From the NCBI GenBank assembly GCA_023230455.1, contig JALNXH010000010.1, forward strand, positions 1 through 64,000: a stretch of 64,000 bases of DNA. The letters run 5' to 3'. The stretch comes from Rhodocyclaceae bacterium (GTDB lineage Bacteria > Pseudomonadota > Gammaproteobacteria > Burkholderiales > Rhodocyclaceae). Below, in pieces: positions 1 to 7,795 of the stretch. Both the position numbers and the translations under genes were made by a program. The notes under the pieces were generated by a model. The model was given only the letters and a program-made list of their open reading frames with translations. It searched no databases and was not told the DNA's origin. Every line of letters starts with the position of its first letter. The first letter of the stretch is position 1.

Positions 1-870
1 ATCGCCGAGGCGCTGGATTTCCGCCGCGCGATGCGCAAGGTGGACGAGGAATGGGGGGCCGACTGGTGGTTCAAGGTCTGGGGACCGGACGACCTTTCCG
101 AGGAGGGTATCGAGGAGCGTGCCGCCTGGATGCTGAAGGCCGGCGAGCGCTGGCACGGCTTCGGCGATCTGGCCGAGGGCTTCAACATGCTCGACCCGAT
201 CAAGGCGACGATCATCACCCCGGGCCTCGACGTCGACGGCGACTTCGCCGACGATTTTGGCATTCCCGCCGCCATCGTCACCAAGTTCCTTGCCGAACAT
301 GGCGTGATCGTCGAGAAATGCGGCCTTTACAGCTTCTTCATCATGTTCACCATCGGCATCACCAAGGGCCGTTGGAATACTTTGGTCACGGCGCTGCAGC
401 AGTTCAAGGACGACTACGACAAGAACCAGCCGCTGTGGAAGGTGTTGCCCGAGTTCGTCGTCAAGAACCCGCGCTACGAGCGCATCGGCCTCAAGGATTT
501 GTGCACTCAGATCCATGAAGTGTACAAAGCCCGCGACGTCGCCCGCCTGACCACCGAGATGTATCTCTCGGCGATGGAGCCGGCGATGCGCCCGGCCGAC
601 GCCTTCGCCCGCATGGCCCACCGCGAGATCGATCGCGTGCCGATCGACGAACTCGAAGGCCGCGTCACCGCGGTGCTGCTGACGCCGTATCCGCCGGGGA
701 TTCCGCTGTTGATTCCGGGCGAGCGCTTCAACGTCACGATCATGCGCTATTTGCAGTTCGCACGCGATTTCAACGAACGTTTCCCCGGCTTCGAGACCGA
801 CATTCACGGTCTGGTCAAGGAGAGTTGTAATGGTCGCGTAAGCTATTACGTGGATTGTGTTGCGGCCTGA
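1..870 (+). CDS. Orn/Lys/Arg decarboxylase, C-terminal part (5' end outside window)
   Basis: The reading frame is open from the first base, so this is the last 289 residues of a larger protein. It matches the C-terminal region of the inducible PLP-dependent ornithine/lysine/arginine decarboxylases (fold type I), which consume a cytoplasmic proton while decarboxylating a basic amino acid. Recognisable elements are the FNMLDPIKATI segment, the TPYPPGIPLLIPGE segment near the end and the final HGLV...DCV tail. The PLP lysine lies upstream and is not visible, so the substrate (Lys, Arg or Orn) cannot be assigned. The gene ends about 200 bases before the chemotaxis cluster and shows no link to it. 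Confidence 0.9.
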   Translation: MAEALDFRRAMRKVDEEWGADWWFKVWGPDDLSEEGIEERAAWMLKAGERWHGFGDLAEGFNMLDPIKATIITPGLDVDGDFADDFGIPAAIVTKFLAEHGVIVEKCGLYSFFIMFTIGITKGRWNTLVTALQQFKDDYDKNQPLWKVLPEFVVKNPRYERIGLKDLCTQIHEVYKARDVARLTTEMYLSAMEPAMRPADAFARMAHREIDRVPIDELEGRVTAVLLTPYPPGIPLLIPGERFNVTIMRYLQFARDFNERFPGFETDIHGLVKESCNGRVSYYVDCVAA

Positions 871-931
871 ATGGGCTTCCTGGATGGCAATCGCCGGCCT
901 CACCCGCCATCTTTTGCCATTAGAAGAAATA

Positions 932-980
932 TTGAGCTAAGTCAATTTCTTCTTTTCAAGAATCCCCCTATTCTCCTAAC
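932..980 (+). promoter_or_regulatory. Possible FNR/ANR box and class II promoter for the chemotaxis operon
   Basis: TTGA (932-935) and TCAA (942-945) are separated by six bases, matching the FNR/ANR/CRP-type core TTGA-N6-TCAA. The centre is at 938.5. A TATTCT hexamer at 969-974 would be the -10 of a start near 980, putting the box at about -41.5, the usual class II activator position. No other good promoter was seen between 871 and 1073. The site is inferred from sequence and geometry only. Confidence 0.4.
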
Positions 981-1001
981 GTGAATTTGGGCATACTCCG
1001 C

Positions 1002-1015
1002 CCGCCTGAAGGCGG
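1002..1015. repeat. Small hairpin in the cheY leader
   Basis: CCGCC (1002-1006), a TGAA loop and GGCGG (1011-1015) form a short GC hairpin in the untranslated leader between the predicted promoter and cheY. No T-run follows, so it is probably not a terminator. Confidence 0.3.
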
Positions 1016-1073
1016 TGTACCTACGATACATACCGGTTGATAAGGTGGATTGTGTGACTTAAAGGGCAACAAA

Positions 1074-1439
1074 ATGAAAACAATAATGCTCGTGGACGAT
1101 TCCGCGACAATTCTGCTGTCGATCTCCAACATTCTGAGCAAGGCCGGTTACGGCGTCGAAAAAGCGGCCAATGCCCAAGAGGGCCTGGCCAAATTCAAAT
1201 CCGGGGTCAAGGTCGATTTGCTGATCACCGACCTCAACATGCCGGGCATGAACGGCATCGAATTCATCAAGGAGGTGAGAACCCTCCCCAACTACAAATT
1301 CATGCCCATTCTGTTCCTTACCACCGAATCCCAGCAGTCGAAAAAAGCCGAAGCCAAGGCGGCGGGCGCGTCGGGCTGGCTGGTGAAGCCGGCCACCGCG
1401 GATGAGTTGCTGAACACCATCAAGCTCGTCGTTCGCTGA
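1074..1439 (+). CDS. cheY: CheY-type single-domain response regulator
   Basis: This 121-residue receiver domain has no output domain. The acidic pair D8-D9, phospho-acceptor D53 in ITDLNMPG, T83/T84 and K105 in LVKPA are all present, as expected for an active CheY that carries the CheA phosphate to the flagellar switch. The start is taken at ATG 1074, with AAAGGG eight bases upstream. An in-frame TTG at 1050 would add eight residues but has no better ribosome binding site. It is the first gene of the chemotaxis operon. No CheZ gene is visible in the window, so the phosphatase lies elsewhere or its role is filled by other proteins. Confidence 0.9.
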   Translation: MKTIMLVDDSATILLSISNILSKAGYGVEKAANAQEGLAKFKSGVKVDLLITDLNMPGMNGIEFIKEVRTLPNYKFMPILFLTTESQQSKKAEAKAAGASGWLVKPATADELLNTIKLVVR

Positions 1440-1466
1440 ACAGCGCTTGGCTTAGGAAGGATCGAC

Positions 1467-2747
1467 ATGAGCGAGCAAAGCATTCGCCGCAAGTATTTTT
1501 GGCGTACCAATCTGGTCTTCCTGATTCTCGGCGCCGGCACGATGGTGGTGATCTACTTCGCCAACGCGTGGTTCTACGAGACGCTTCTTCCTTGGCTCGG
1601 CATATCGCACTACTTGGGGGACTCGATTGGAATTTTCATCATCGTCGGCGTCATCTACGTCGCCCAGTTCTTTGTCTCGCTATCGATTTTCAAGAACGTT
1701 TCGGTTGGATTGACGCTGCACGACGAGGAGGCGATACGCCGAGAAAGCAACGTGACAAATGCCGCCCATCAGGTTTCCAACGAGCTGCAGCAGGTGCGCG
1801 GCTACAACGACGTGGTGCGCGGCCAGCTCAATGTCGTGGTGACGGAAACGGAAAAAGCCGCCTACGACATTACCTCGCGGCTACAGACGATTGACGAAGT
1901 GGTGACCGAATTGTCCGCTTTCGTCAGTTCGACGCAGACCGAATCGAGCGAACTGCTGGCCCAGTCCGAGGCGCGCATCTGCAAGAACCGGGAGTTGATC
2001 GACACGCTGGAACGTTACATCCAGCAGCGCATCGCCGATGCTCAGGAGGACGAGAAGCGCGTCGCCATCGTGGTCAACGACGCCAAGTCGCTCGGTTCGC
2101 TGGTGGCGCTGATCAAGAGCATTTCGGCGCAGACCAATCTGCTCGCGCTGAACGCGGCCATCGAGGCGGCGCGGGCCGGCGAGGCGGGGCGCGGTTTCGC
2201 CGTGGTGGCCGACGAGGTGCGCAAGCTGTCGGCGGAGACCGACAAGGCGGTGAGCCAGATCAACCACGGCATCGAGGGCGTCTCGCGCACCATCGAATCC
2301 CAGTTCCAGGACAAGCTGTCGCATGACCATATCAAGGGCGAGCAGGTGGCGCTACAGAGCTTCGCCACGCAACTGGATGACCTGGGCCGCAGCTATCAGG
2401 AAGTCACTGCCCACGAGACCGAGGTGCTGCTGAAAATTCGCGACAGCAGCAGTCGGCTGGCCGATATGTTTATGAATGCCATGGCCAGCGTGCAGTTCCA
2501 GGATGTGACGCGGCAACAGATCGAGCAGGCGGTCGACGCGCTCAATCGCCTCGACAGCCAGGCGGAGCAGCTCGCCGAGCGACTGGAAAAGGCGGACGAC
2601 CCGAATTTCGAGCTCAGCCCGCTGTCGCAGCACCTCGACCAGATGTACAGCAGTTACGTGATGTCCTCCCAGCGTCAGAGCCATGACGGCGCGCTGGGCC
2701 GTGCCGGAACCGCGGCCGCCGCGGGACCGAAAGTCGAGTTGTTCTAG
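1467..2747 (+). CDS. Methyl-accepting chemotaxis protein with a small membrane domain and KVELF tail
   Basis: This 426-residue receptor has two N-terminal hydrophobic segments (about residues 11-35 and 50-75) with only a short connection between them, so there is no real periplasmic ligand domain and no obvious HAMP domain. The cytoplasmic signalling hairpin tip is clear (SAQTNLLALNAAIEAARAG, then FAVVADEVRKL). The sensed signal may come from the membrane or cytoplasm. It ends in KVELF after an Ala/Gly-rich linker, the same five residues that end CheD in this cluster. It lies 27 bases after cheY and 11 bases before the STAS gene, so the three are probably co-transcribed. Confidence 0.88.
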   Translation: MSEQSIRRKYFWRTNLVFLILGAGTMVVIYFANAWFYETLLPWLGISHYLGDSIGIFIIVGVIYVAQFFVSLSIFKNVSVGLTLHDEEAIRRESNVTNAAHQVSNELQQVRGYNDVVRGQLNVVVTETEKAAYDITSRLQTIDEVVTELSAFVSSTQTESSELLAQSEARICKNRELIDTLERYIQQRIADAQEDEKRVAIVVNDAKSLGSLVALIKSISAQTNLLALNAAIEAARAGEAGRGFAVVADEVRKLSAETDKAVSQINHGIEGVSRTIESQFQDKLSHDHIKGEQVALQSFATQLDDLGRSYQEVTAHETEVLLKIRDSSSRLADMFMNAMASVQFQDVTRQQIEQAVDALNRLDSQAEQLAERLEKADDPNFELSPLSQHLDQMYSSYVMSSQRQSHDGALGRAGTAAAAGPKVELF

Positions 2748-2758
2748 GAGAGTCGACC

Positions 2759-3094
2759 ATGACCGAATTCGCGGCCCAGGCCACCACCGACGGTGCCGTA
2801 CGGCTGATGCTGGACGGCGCCATGCTGATCTACAACGCCGAGGAGATCAAGCATCGCCTGATCGATGCGCTGCATTCCGGCCGGGTGCTGGAGCTGGATC
2901 TGTCCCATGTCGGCGATATCGATACCGCAGGGTTTCAGTTGCTGGTGCTGGCCAAGCAGGAAAGCCTGCGCCAGGACAAGGCGATGCGCATCATCGCCCA
3001 CAGCCCGGCCGTGCTTGAGATTGTCGAGTTCTACAACATGGCCGCCTTTTTCGGCGATCCGCTGGTGATTCCCGCCAGCGACACCCACGCGTAG
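2759..3094 (+). CDS. STAS-domain protein of the chemotaxis cluster
   Basis: This 111-residue protein is a single STAS domain, the fold of anti-anti-sigma factors. The DIDTAGFQLL segment corresponds to the loop that usually carries the phosphorylated Ser; here the position is Thr, which can also be phosphorylated. STAS proteins are often found directly before cheA in proteobacterial chemotaxis clusters, where their role is poorly understood. The start is ATG 2759 with GGAG nearby, and the gene ends nine bases before cheA. Confidence 0.85.
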   Translation: MTEFAAQATTDGAVRLMLDGAMLIYNAEEIKHRLIDALHSGRVLELDLSHVGDIDTAGFQLLVLAKQESLRQDKAMRIIAHSPAVLEIVEFYNMAAFFGDPLVIPASDTHA

Positions 3095-3103
3095 GAGCAG
3101 GTG

Positions 3104-5332
3104 ATGGAAGAGATCTACAGCGTATTTGCCCAGGAATCGCGCGAGCAGTTGACCGAGATGGAGACCGGCCTGCTGAGCATGGAGCAGGGCGACCGCGAGG
3201 CGGAAACCATCAACGGCATCTTCCGTGCCGCCCACACCATCAAAGGTGGCGCCGGGGTGGTGGAGCTGACGCAGATCGAGAAATTCACCCATGTCCTGGA
3301 GAACGTCCTCGACAAGCTGCGCAATAGCGAGATTGCCGTCAGCAGCGACCTCATCACCGCCCTGCTCAAGGCCTGCGACCACCTCGACACCCTGCTGGCC
3401 CGGGTCGAGGAAGGCAATCTGGAGCCGGCCGAGGAACTCCAGGGCGATGGCGATGCCGTTGCCGCGGTATTGCGCGCCTTCATCGAAACCGAGCCGGAAG
3501 CGGTGACCGGCGGCTTGACCGATACCCAGCCCGGGGAAGTGGAACGCGACGGCGACAACAAGACGATGAGCGACTGCTGGCACATCTCCATCCGCTTCGG
3601 CCGCGATGTGCTGAAGAACGGCATGGACCCGCTGGCCTTCCTGCGCTATCTGCTGTCGCTGGGGGAGATCGCGCATATCACCACGCTGACCGACGCCATG
3701 CCGGCGGCCGACGAGATGGACCCCGAAGCCTGCTACCTCGGCTTCGAGATCAATTTCCGCAGCCATGCCGACAAGGCCGCCATCGAGCGGGTGTTCGAGT
3801 TCTGCCGCGACGAGTGCGATCTGCACATCCTGCCACCCAACAGCCGGATCGAGGACTACCTGCACCTGATCGAAACCCTGCCCGAGGAGACCCTGCGCCT
3901 GGGCGAGATTCTGGTGCGCAGCGGCGCCTTGACCCAGGAGGAGCTGGATCAGGGCCTGCGCCATCAGCGCGCTTCGGAAACCCTGGCGCAAAAAGTTGCC
4001 GAGAGTTCCGGCGAGGAAGCGCCGCCGCCGCCCTCCATCGGCGAAATCCTGGTCAAGCAGCAACTGGTGCAGCCGGAGATCGTCGAAGCGGCGGCCAGCA
4101 AGCAAAAGCAGGTCGCCGAGAAGAAGGTGGCCGAATCCCGCCTGATCCGCGTTCAGGCCGACAAGCTCGATCACCTCATTGATCTGGTGGGGGAGTTGGT
4201 GATTGCCGGCGCCAGTGCCAACCTGCTGGCGCAGAAGAGCGGGCAGGGTGCGCTGGTGGAATCCACCTCGGTACTCTCGCGGCTGGTGGAAAGCATCCGC
4301 GATTCGGCGCTGCAACTGCGTATGGTGCAGATCGGCGAAACCTTCAACCGTTTCCATCGCGTCGTTCGCGACATGTCGAAGGAAATGGGCAAGGAGATCG
4401 ATCTGGCGATTTCCGGTGCCGAGACCGAACTCGATAAAACCGTCGTGGAAAAAATCGGCGATCCGTTGATGCACTTGGTGCGCAATGCCATGGACCACGG
4501 CATCGAAGCCGGCGACGTGCGCATCGGCCGCGGCAAGCCGGCCTGCGGGCGGCTCGAACTCAATGCCTACCACGATTCCGGGAGCATCATCATCGAGGTG
4601 GCCGACGACGGCGGCGGCCTCAACCGCGAGAAGATCCTCAGCAAGGCGGTCGAGCGCGGCATCGTCGAACCCGGGGCCAACCTCTCCGAGCAGGAAGTCG
4701 TCAACCTGATCTTCGAACCCGGCTTCTCCACCGCCGACAAGGTGACCAACCTGTCCGGCCGCGGCGTCGGCATGGATGTGGTGAAAAAGAACATCCAGGC
4801 GTTGCGCGGTACGGTCGATGTGACGACCGAGGAAGGCCGGGGTTCGCGTTTCACCATCCGCCTGCCGCTGACGCTGGCCATCATCGACGGCTTCCTCACC
4901 GGCGTCGGCAAATCCTCCTATGTCATTCCACTCGACATGGTGGTCGAGTGCATCGAGCTGGCGGGCGCCAGCGATGCGCGCAACTATCTCAACCTGCGCG
5001 GCGAAGTGCTGCCCTTCGTGCGCTTGCGCGAACTGTTCGAGGTGCCGGGCAAGCAGCCGCAGCGGGAAAACGTCGTGGTCGTTCAGTATGCCGGGCGCAA
5101 GGCGGGCATCGTCGTCGACCAGCTATTGGGCGAGTTCCAGACCGTGATCAAGCCGCTTGGCACGCTGTTCCGCAATATGCGCGGCATCGGCGGCTCGACC
5201 ATCCTCGGCAGCGGTGAAGTCGCTCTGATCCTCGACGTGCAAGCCCTGGTCAGCCGCTGTGCGCGCGGCGAAGAGCAACTGGCCCACGAACACAATGCCG
5301 GCAGCCGCCGCATCGAGGCGCCGTCGCCATGA
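3104..5332 (+). CDS. cheA: Chemotaxis histidine kinase CheA with two LGEIL-type motifs
   Basis: This 742-residue kinase has an N-terminal Hpt domain with phospho-site H44 (RAAHTIKGGAG), then a CheY-binding-like region, dimerisation and HATPase domains (HLVRNAMDHGIE as N box, DDGGGLN, SGRGVGMDVV), and a C-terminal CheW-like domain. Between the P2-like region and the dimerisation domain are two copies of a motif resembling LGEILV..G.LTQEELD (about residues 264 and 311), like the repeats in MshEN/GspE N-terminal domains. The protein passes phosphate to CheY and CheB in the receptor-CheW array. ATG 3104 is preferred over GTG 3101 because of the GGAG spacing. Confidence 0.95.
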   Translation: MEEIYSVFAQESREQLTEMETGLLSMEQGDREAETINGIFRAAHTIKGGAGVVELTQIEKFTHVLENVLDKLRNSEIAVSSDLITALLKACDHLDTLLARVEEGNLEPAEELQGDGDAVAAVLRAFIETEPEAVTGGLTDTQPGEVERDGDNKTMSDCWHISIRFGRDVLKNGMDPLAFLRYLLSLGEIAHITTLTDAMPAADEMDPEACYLGFEINFRSHADKAAIERVFEFCRDECDLHILPPNSRIEDYLHLIETLPEETLRLGEILVRSGALTQEELDQGLRHQRASETLAQKVAESSGEEAPPPPSIGEILVKQQLVQPEIVEAAASKQKQVAEKKVAESRLIRVQADKLDHLIDLVGELVIAGASANLLAQKSGQGALVESTSVLSRLVESIRDSALQLRMVQIGETFNRFHRVVRDMSKEMGKEIDLAISGAETELDKTVVEKIGDPLMHLVRNAMDHGIEAGDVRIGRGKPACGRLELNAYHDSGSIIIEVADDGGGLNREKILSKAVERGIVEPGANLSEQEVVNLIFEPGFSTADKVTNLSGRGVGMDVVKKNIQALRGTVDVTTEEGRGSRFTIRLPLTLAIIDGFLTGVGKSSYVIPLDMVVECIELAGASDARNYLNLRGEVLPFVRLRELFEVPGKQPQRENVVVVQYAGRKAGIVVDQLLGEFQTVIKPLGTLFRNMRGIGGSTILGSGEVALILDVQALVSRCARGEEQLAHEHNAGSRRIEAPSP

Positions 5333-5393
5333 CCCTATATTTAGCATCGCGTCGCCCTACAACCACCCTCATTGTCATTACGGAGAACGTACC

Positions 5394-7019
5394 ATGTTGA
5401 ACAATCTCAAAATCGGCGTCCGGCTCGGTATCGGCTTCGGTATCACCCTGGTGTTGCTGATTGCCATCGCGGTGATCGGTGTTACGCGTATTTCGGCGCT
5501 CGACAACGAGATCGAGGATCTCGTCAAAGACGAATTCCCCAAGACGGTCTGGGCCAACGACATCATCGACCAGCTCAACCTGATTGCGCGGGCGACGCGC
5601 AACGCGATTCTGGTCAAGGACGAGGAAAGCGTGAAGAAGGAGATGGCACGCATTCCCGAGGCGCGCAAGGTGATCGGCGACCGGATCGAAAAGCTGACCG
5701 CCACCGTCAAGTCCGAGGAAGGCAAGGAGGTGCTGAAAAAAATGCTGGAGAGTCGTACCGTCTATGTCGCCCAGCAGGAGAAGTTCCTTGAACTGGTGCA
5801 GGCGGGCAAGAAGGACGACGCCAATGGATTAATCATGGGCGAGATGCGCAAGACCTTCAACGACTATCTCAACAACGTCAACGAGCTGATGGCGCTCCAG
5901 ACCAAACGTTTCGAAACCATCGGCCATGAAACCGAGACGATGGCCAACAGCGCGAAGATGCTGCTGACGACTCTGGCTGTTGCGGCGGCGCTGCTGGCGG
6001 TGCTGTTCGCCTGGCTGGTGACGCGCAGCATCACCAAGCCGGTGGGCGAAGCGCTGGTGGTGACGCAGCGTCTGGCCGAAGGCGACCTGACGGTGCGCAT
6101 CGACGATGTCAGCAAGGACGAGGTCGGCCAGATGCTGGCGGCGCAGCAAGGCCTGATCGCCAAGCTGAACCAGATCATCGGTGAAGTGAAGGGCGCGGCG
6201 GACGCGCTGTCGAACGCCGCGGGCCAGGTCTCGGAAACGGCGCAAAGCCTGAGCCAGTCGTCCTCCGAACAGGCGGCGTCGGTCGAAGAAACCACCGCCA
6301 GCATCGAACAGATGACCGCCTCGATCACCCAGAACACCGAAAATGCCAAGGTGACCGACAACATTGCGACGAAGTCTTCGACCGAAGCCGTTCAGGGCGG
6401 CACCGCGGTGAAGGACACGGTCGAAGCGATGAAGAGCATTGCCGGCAAGATCGGCATCATCGACGACATCGCCTACCAGACCAATCTGCTGGCGCTGAAC
6501 GCGGCCATCGAAGCCGCCCGTGCCGGAGAACATGGCAAGGGCTTTGCGGTGGTCGCCGCCGAAGTGCGCAAACTCGCCGAACGCTCACAGGTCGCGGCAC
6601 AGGAGATTGGCGAACTGGCCGGATCGAGCGTGAAGATGGCCGAGCAGGCCGGCAAGCTGCTCGACGAAATGGTGCCGAGCATCAAGAAGACCTCCGACCT
6701 GGTGCAGGAGATTGCCGCCGCCAGCCAGGAACAGAGTGCCGGCGTCGGCCAGATCAACGGCGCCATGGGACAGCTGAACCAGGCCACGCAGCAGAACGCC
6801 TCGGCCTCCGAAGAACTCGCCGCCACCGCCGAAGAGATGGGCGGCCAGGCGCAGCAACTGCAACAGCTGATGGAATTCTTCCGCATCGAGGACCAGGGGT
6901 CGGGCAGCGTAAAACGCAGCCGTCCGGCGGCCGCTGCCCCGGCCGCGTCGAAGAAGGCCCCCCCGGCGCGCCGCCCGGCGGCGACGGCCGCCGCCGAAGG
7001 CGACTTCGAGCGCTTCTGA
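5394..7019 (+). CDS. Methyl-accepting chemotaxis protein, 4HB type, with DFERF tail
   Basis: This 541-residue classical receptor has an N-terminal membrane helix, a periplasmic four-helix-bundle ligand domain (about residues 35-185), a second membrane helix (about 190-212), HAMP, and a methylation/signalling hairpin with tip IDDIAYQTNLLALNAAIEAA. The last 40 residues form an Ala/Pro/Lys-rich flexible linker ending in DFERF. This fits the general CheR-tethering pattern x-[HFYW]-x2-[HFYW] known from receptors such as Tar (NWETF). The start is ATG 5394 after CGGAGAACGTACC; a longer upstream frame would overlap cheA. The ligand is unknown. Confidence 0.92.
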   Translation: MLNNLKIGVRLGIGFGITLVLLIAIAVIGVTRISALDNEIEDLVKDEFPKTVWANDIIDQLNLIARATRNAILVKDEESVKKEMARIPEARKVIGDRIEKLTATVKSEEGKEVLKKMLESRTVYVAQQEKFLELVQAGKKDDANGLIMGEMRKTFNDYLNNVNELMALQTKRFETIGHETETMANSAKMLLTTLAVAAALLAVLFAWLVTRSITKPVGEALVVTQRLAEGDLTVRIDDVSKDEVGQMLAAQQGLIAKLNQIIGEVKGAADALSNAAGQVSETAQSLSQSSSEQAASVEETTASIEQMTASITQNTENAKVTDNIATKSSTEAVQGGTAVKDTVEAMKSIAGKIGIIDDIAYQTNLLALNAAIEAARAGEHGKGFAVVAAEVRKLAERSQVAAQEIGELAGSSVKMAEQAGKLLDEMVPSIKKTSDLVQEIAAASQEQSAGVGQINGAMGQLNQATQQNASASEELAATAEEMGGQAQQLQQLMEFFRIEDQGSGSVKRSRPAAAAPAASKKAPPARRPAATAAAEGDFERF

Positions 7020-7034
7020 CCCAAGGAGAGCGCC

Positions 7035-7607
7035 ATGGGACAAGCCGTTCAATCGACCCGCCCCGCCGTGAGCAAGTCCGGCGGTGCGCTGGCGACCGCC
7101 ACGGCGGTCGATATCCAGCAGTACCTCACCTTCCTGCTCGGCGGCGAGATGTACGCCGTGGGGATTCTCAACGTCAAGGAGATCATCGAGTACGGCCAAC
7201 TCACCGAAATCCCGATGATGCCGGCCTTCATCCGCGGCGTGATCAACCTGCGCGGCAGCGTGGTGCCGGTGATCGATCTGGCGGCCCGCTTTGGCGGACA
7301 GCAGACGGAAACCTCGCGCCGCACCTGCATCGTCATCATCGAACTGAGCACGGGCGACGAACGCCACGACATCGGCGTGGTGGTCGATGCGGTCTCCGAA
7401 GTGCTCGAAGTGTCGAGTGCCGACATCGAACCGGCGCCCTCCTTCGGCGCCAAGATTCGCGCCGACTTCATTGCCGGCATGGGCAAGATTGGCGGCAAGT
7501 TCGTCATCATTCTCGATATCCAGCGTGTGCTGTCTGTCGACGAGATCGCCGCGCTGGCGACAGTGGCGGATCGCGGCGCGGAAGGCGAGCGGGCGGGGGA
7601 CGCGTGA
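7035..7607 (+). CDS. cheW: Chemotaxis adaptor CheW
   Basis: This 190-residue CheW links receptors to CheA in the cytoplasmic array. The two SH3-like lobes are evident from YLTFLLGGEMYAVGI, IRGVINLRGSVVPVIDL and the closing KFVIILDIQRVLS. It has an N-terminal extension of about 30 residues rich in Ala/Thr/Ser. It starts 15 bases after the preceding receptor, with AAGGAG upstream, and is followed by a strong terminator, so it closes the first transcription unit. Confidence 0.95.
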   Translation: MGQAVQSTRPAVSKSGGALATATAVDIQQYLTFLLGGEMYAVGILNVKEIIEYGQLTEIPMMPAFIRGVINLRGSVVPVIDLAARFGGQQTETSRRTCIVIIELSTGDERHDIGVVVDAVSEVLEVSSADIEPAPSFGAKIRADFIAGMGKIGGKFVIILDIQRVLSVDEIAALATVADRGAEGERAGDA

Positions 7608-7702
7608 GCGGCGAGGGCTGCGATGCAGGAACGGGGCGGTTTTCCGCATGTTTCGTCGTCGCGCATTTGCCGGACCGAATGATCTGAAGGATTCACAAGG
7701 GG

Positions 7703-7730
7703 AAGGGGGCTTTGCCCCCTTTTCAGTTTT
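7703..7730 (+). terminator. Rho-independent terminator after cheW
   Basis: AAGGGGGC (7703-7710), loop TTT, GCCCCCTT (7714-7721), then a T-rich run (TTTTCAGTTTT). It separates the cheY-cheW unit from the next receptor gene. Confidence 0.8.
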
Positions 7731-7795
7731 CTGCCTACAACCCACACAAAACTACCCCCTGCCCACTCCGGCTTCGCTATAGGAGGATCGCTGCA

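Noticed and set aside
2744..4573. A 609-residue open frame on the minus strand opposite cheA
   Set aside because: It is a His/Gln/Gly-rich shadow of the cheA reading frame in GC-rich DNA, with no recognisable domain, while cheA is intact on the plus strand.
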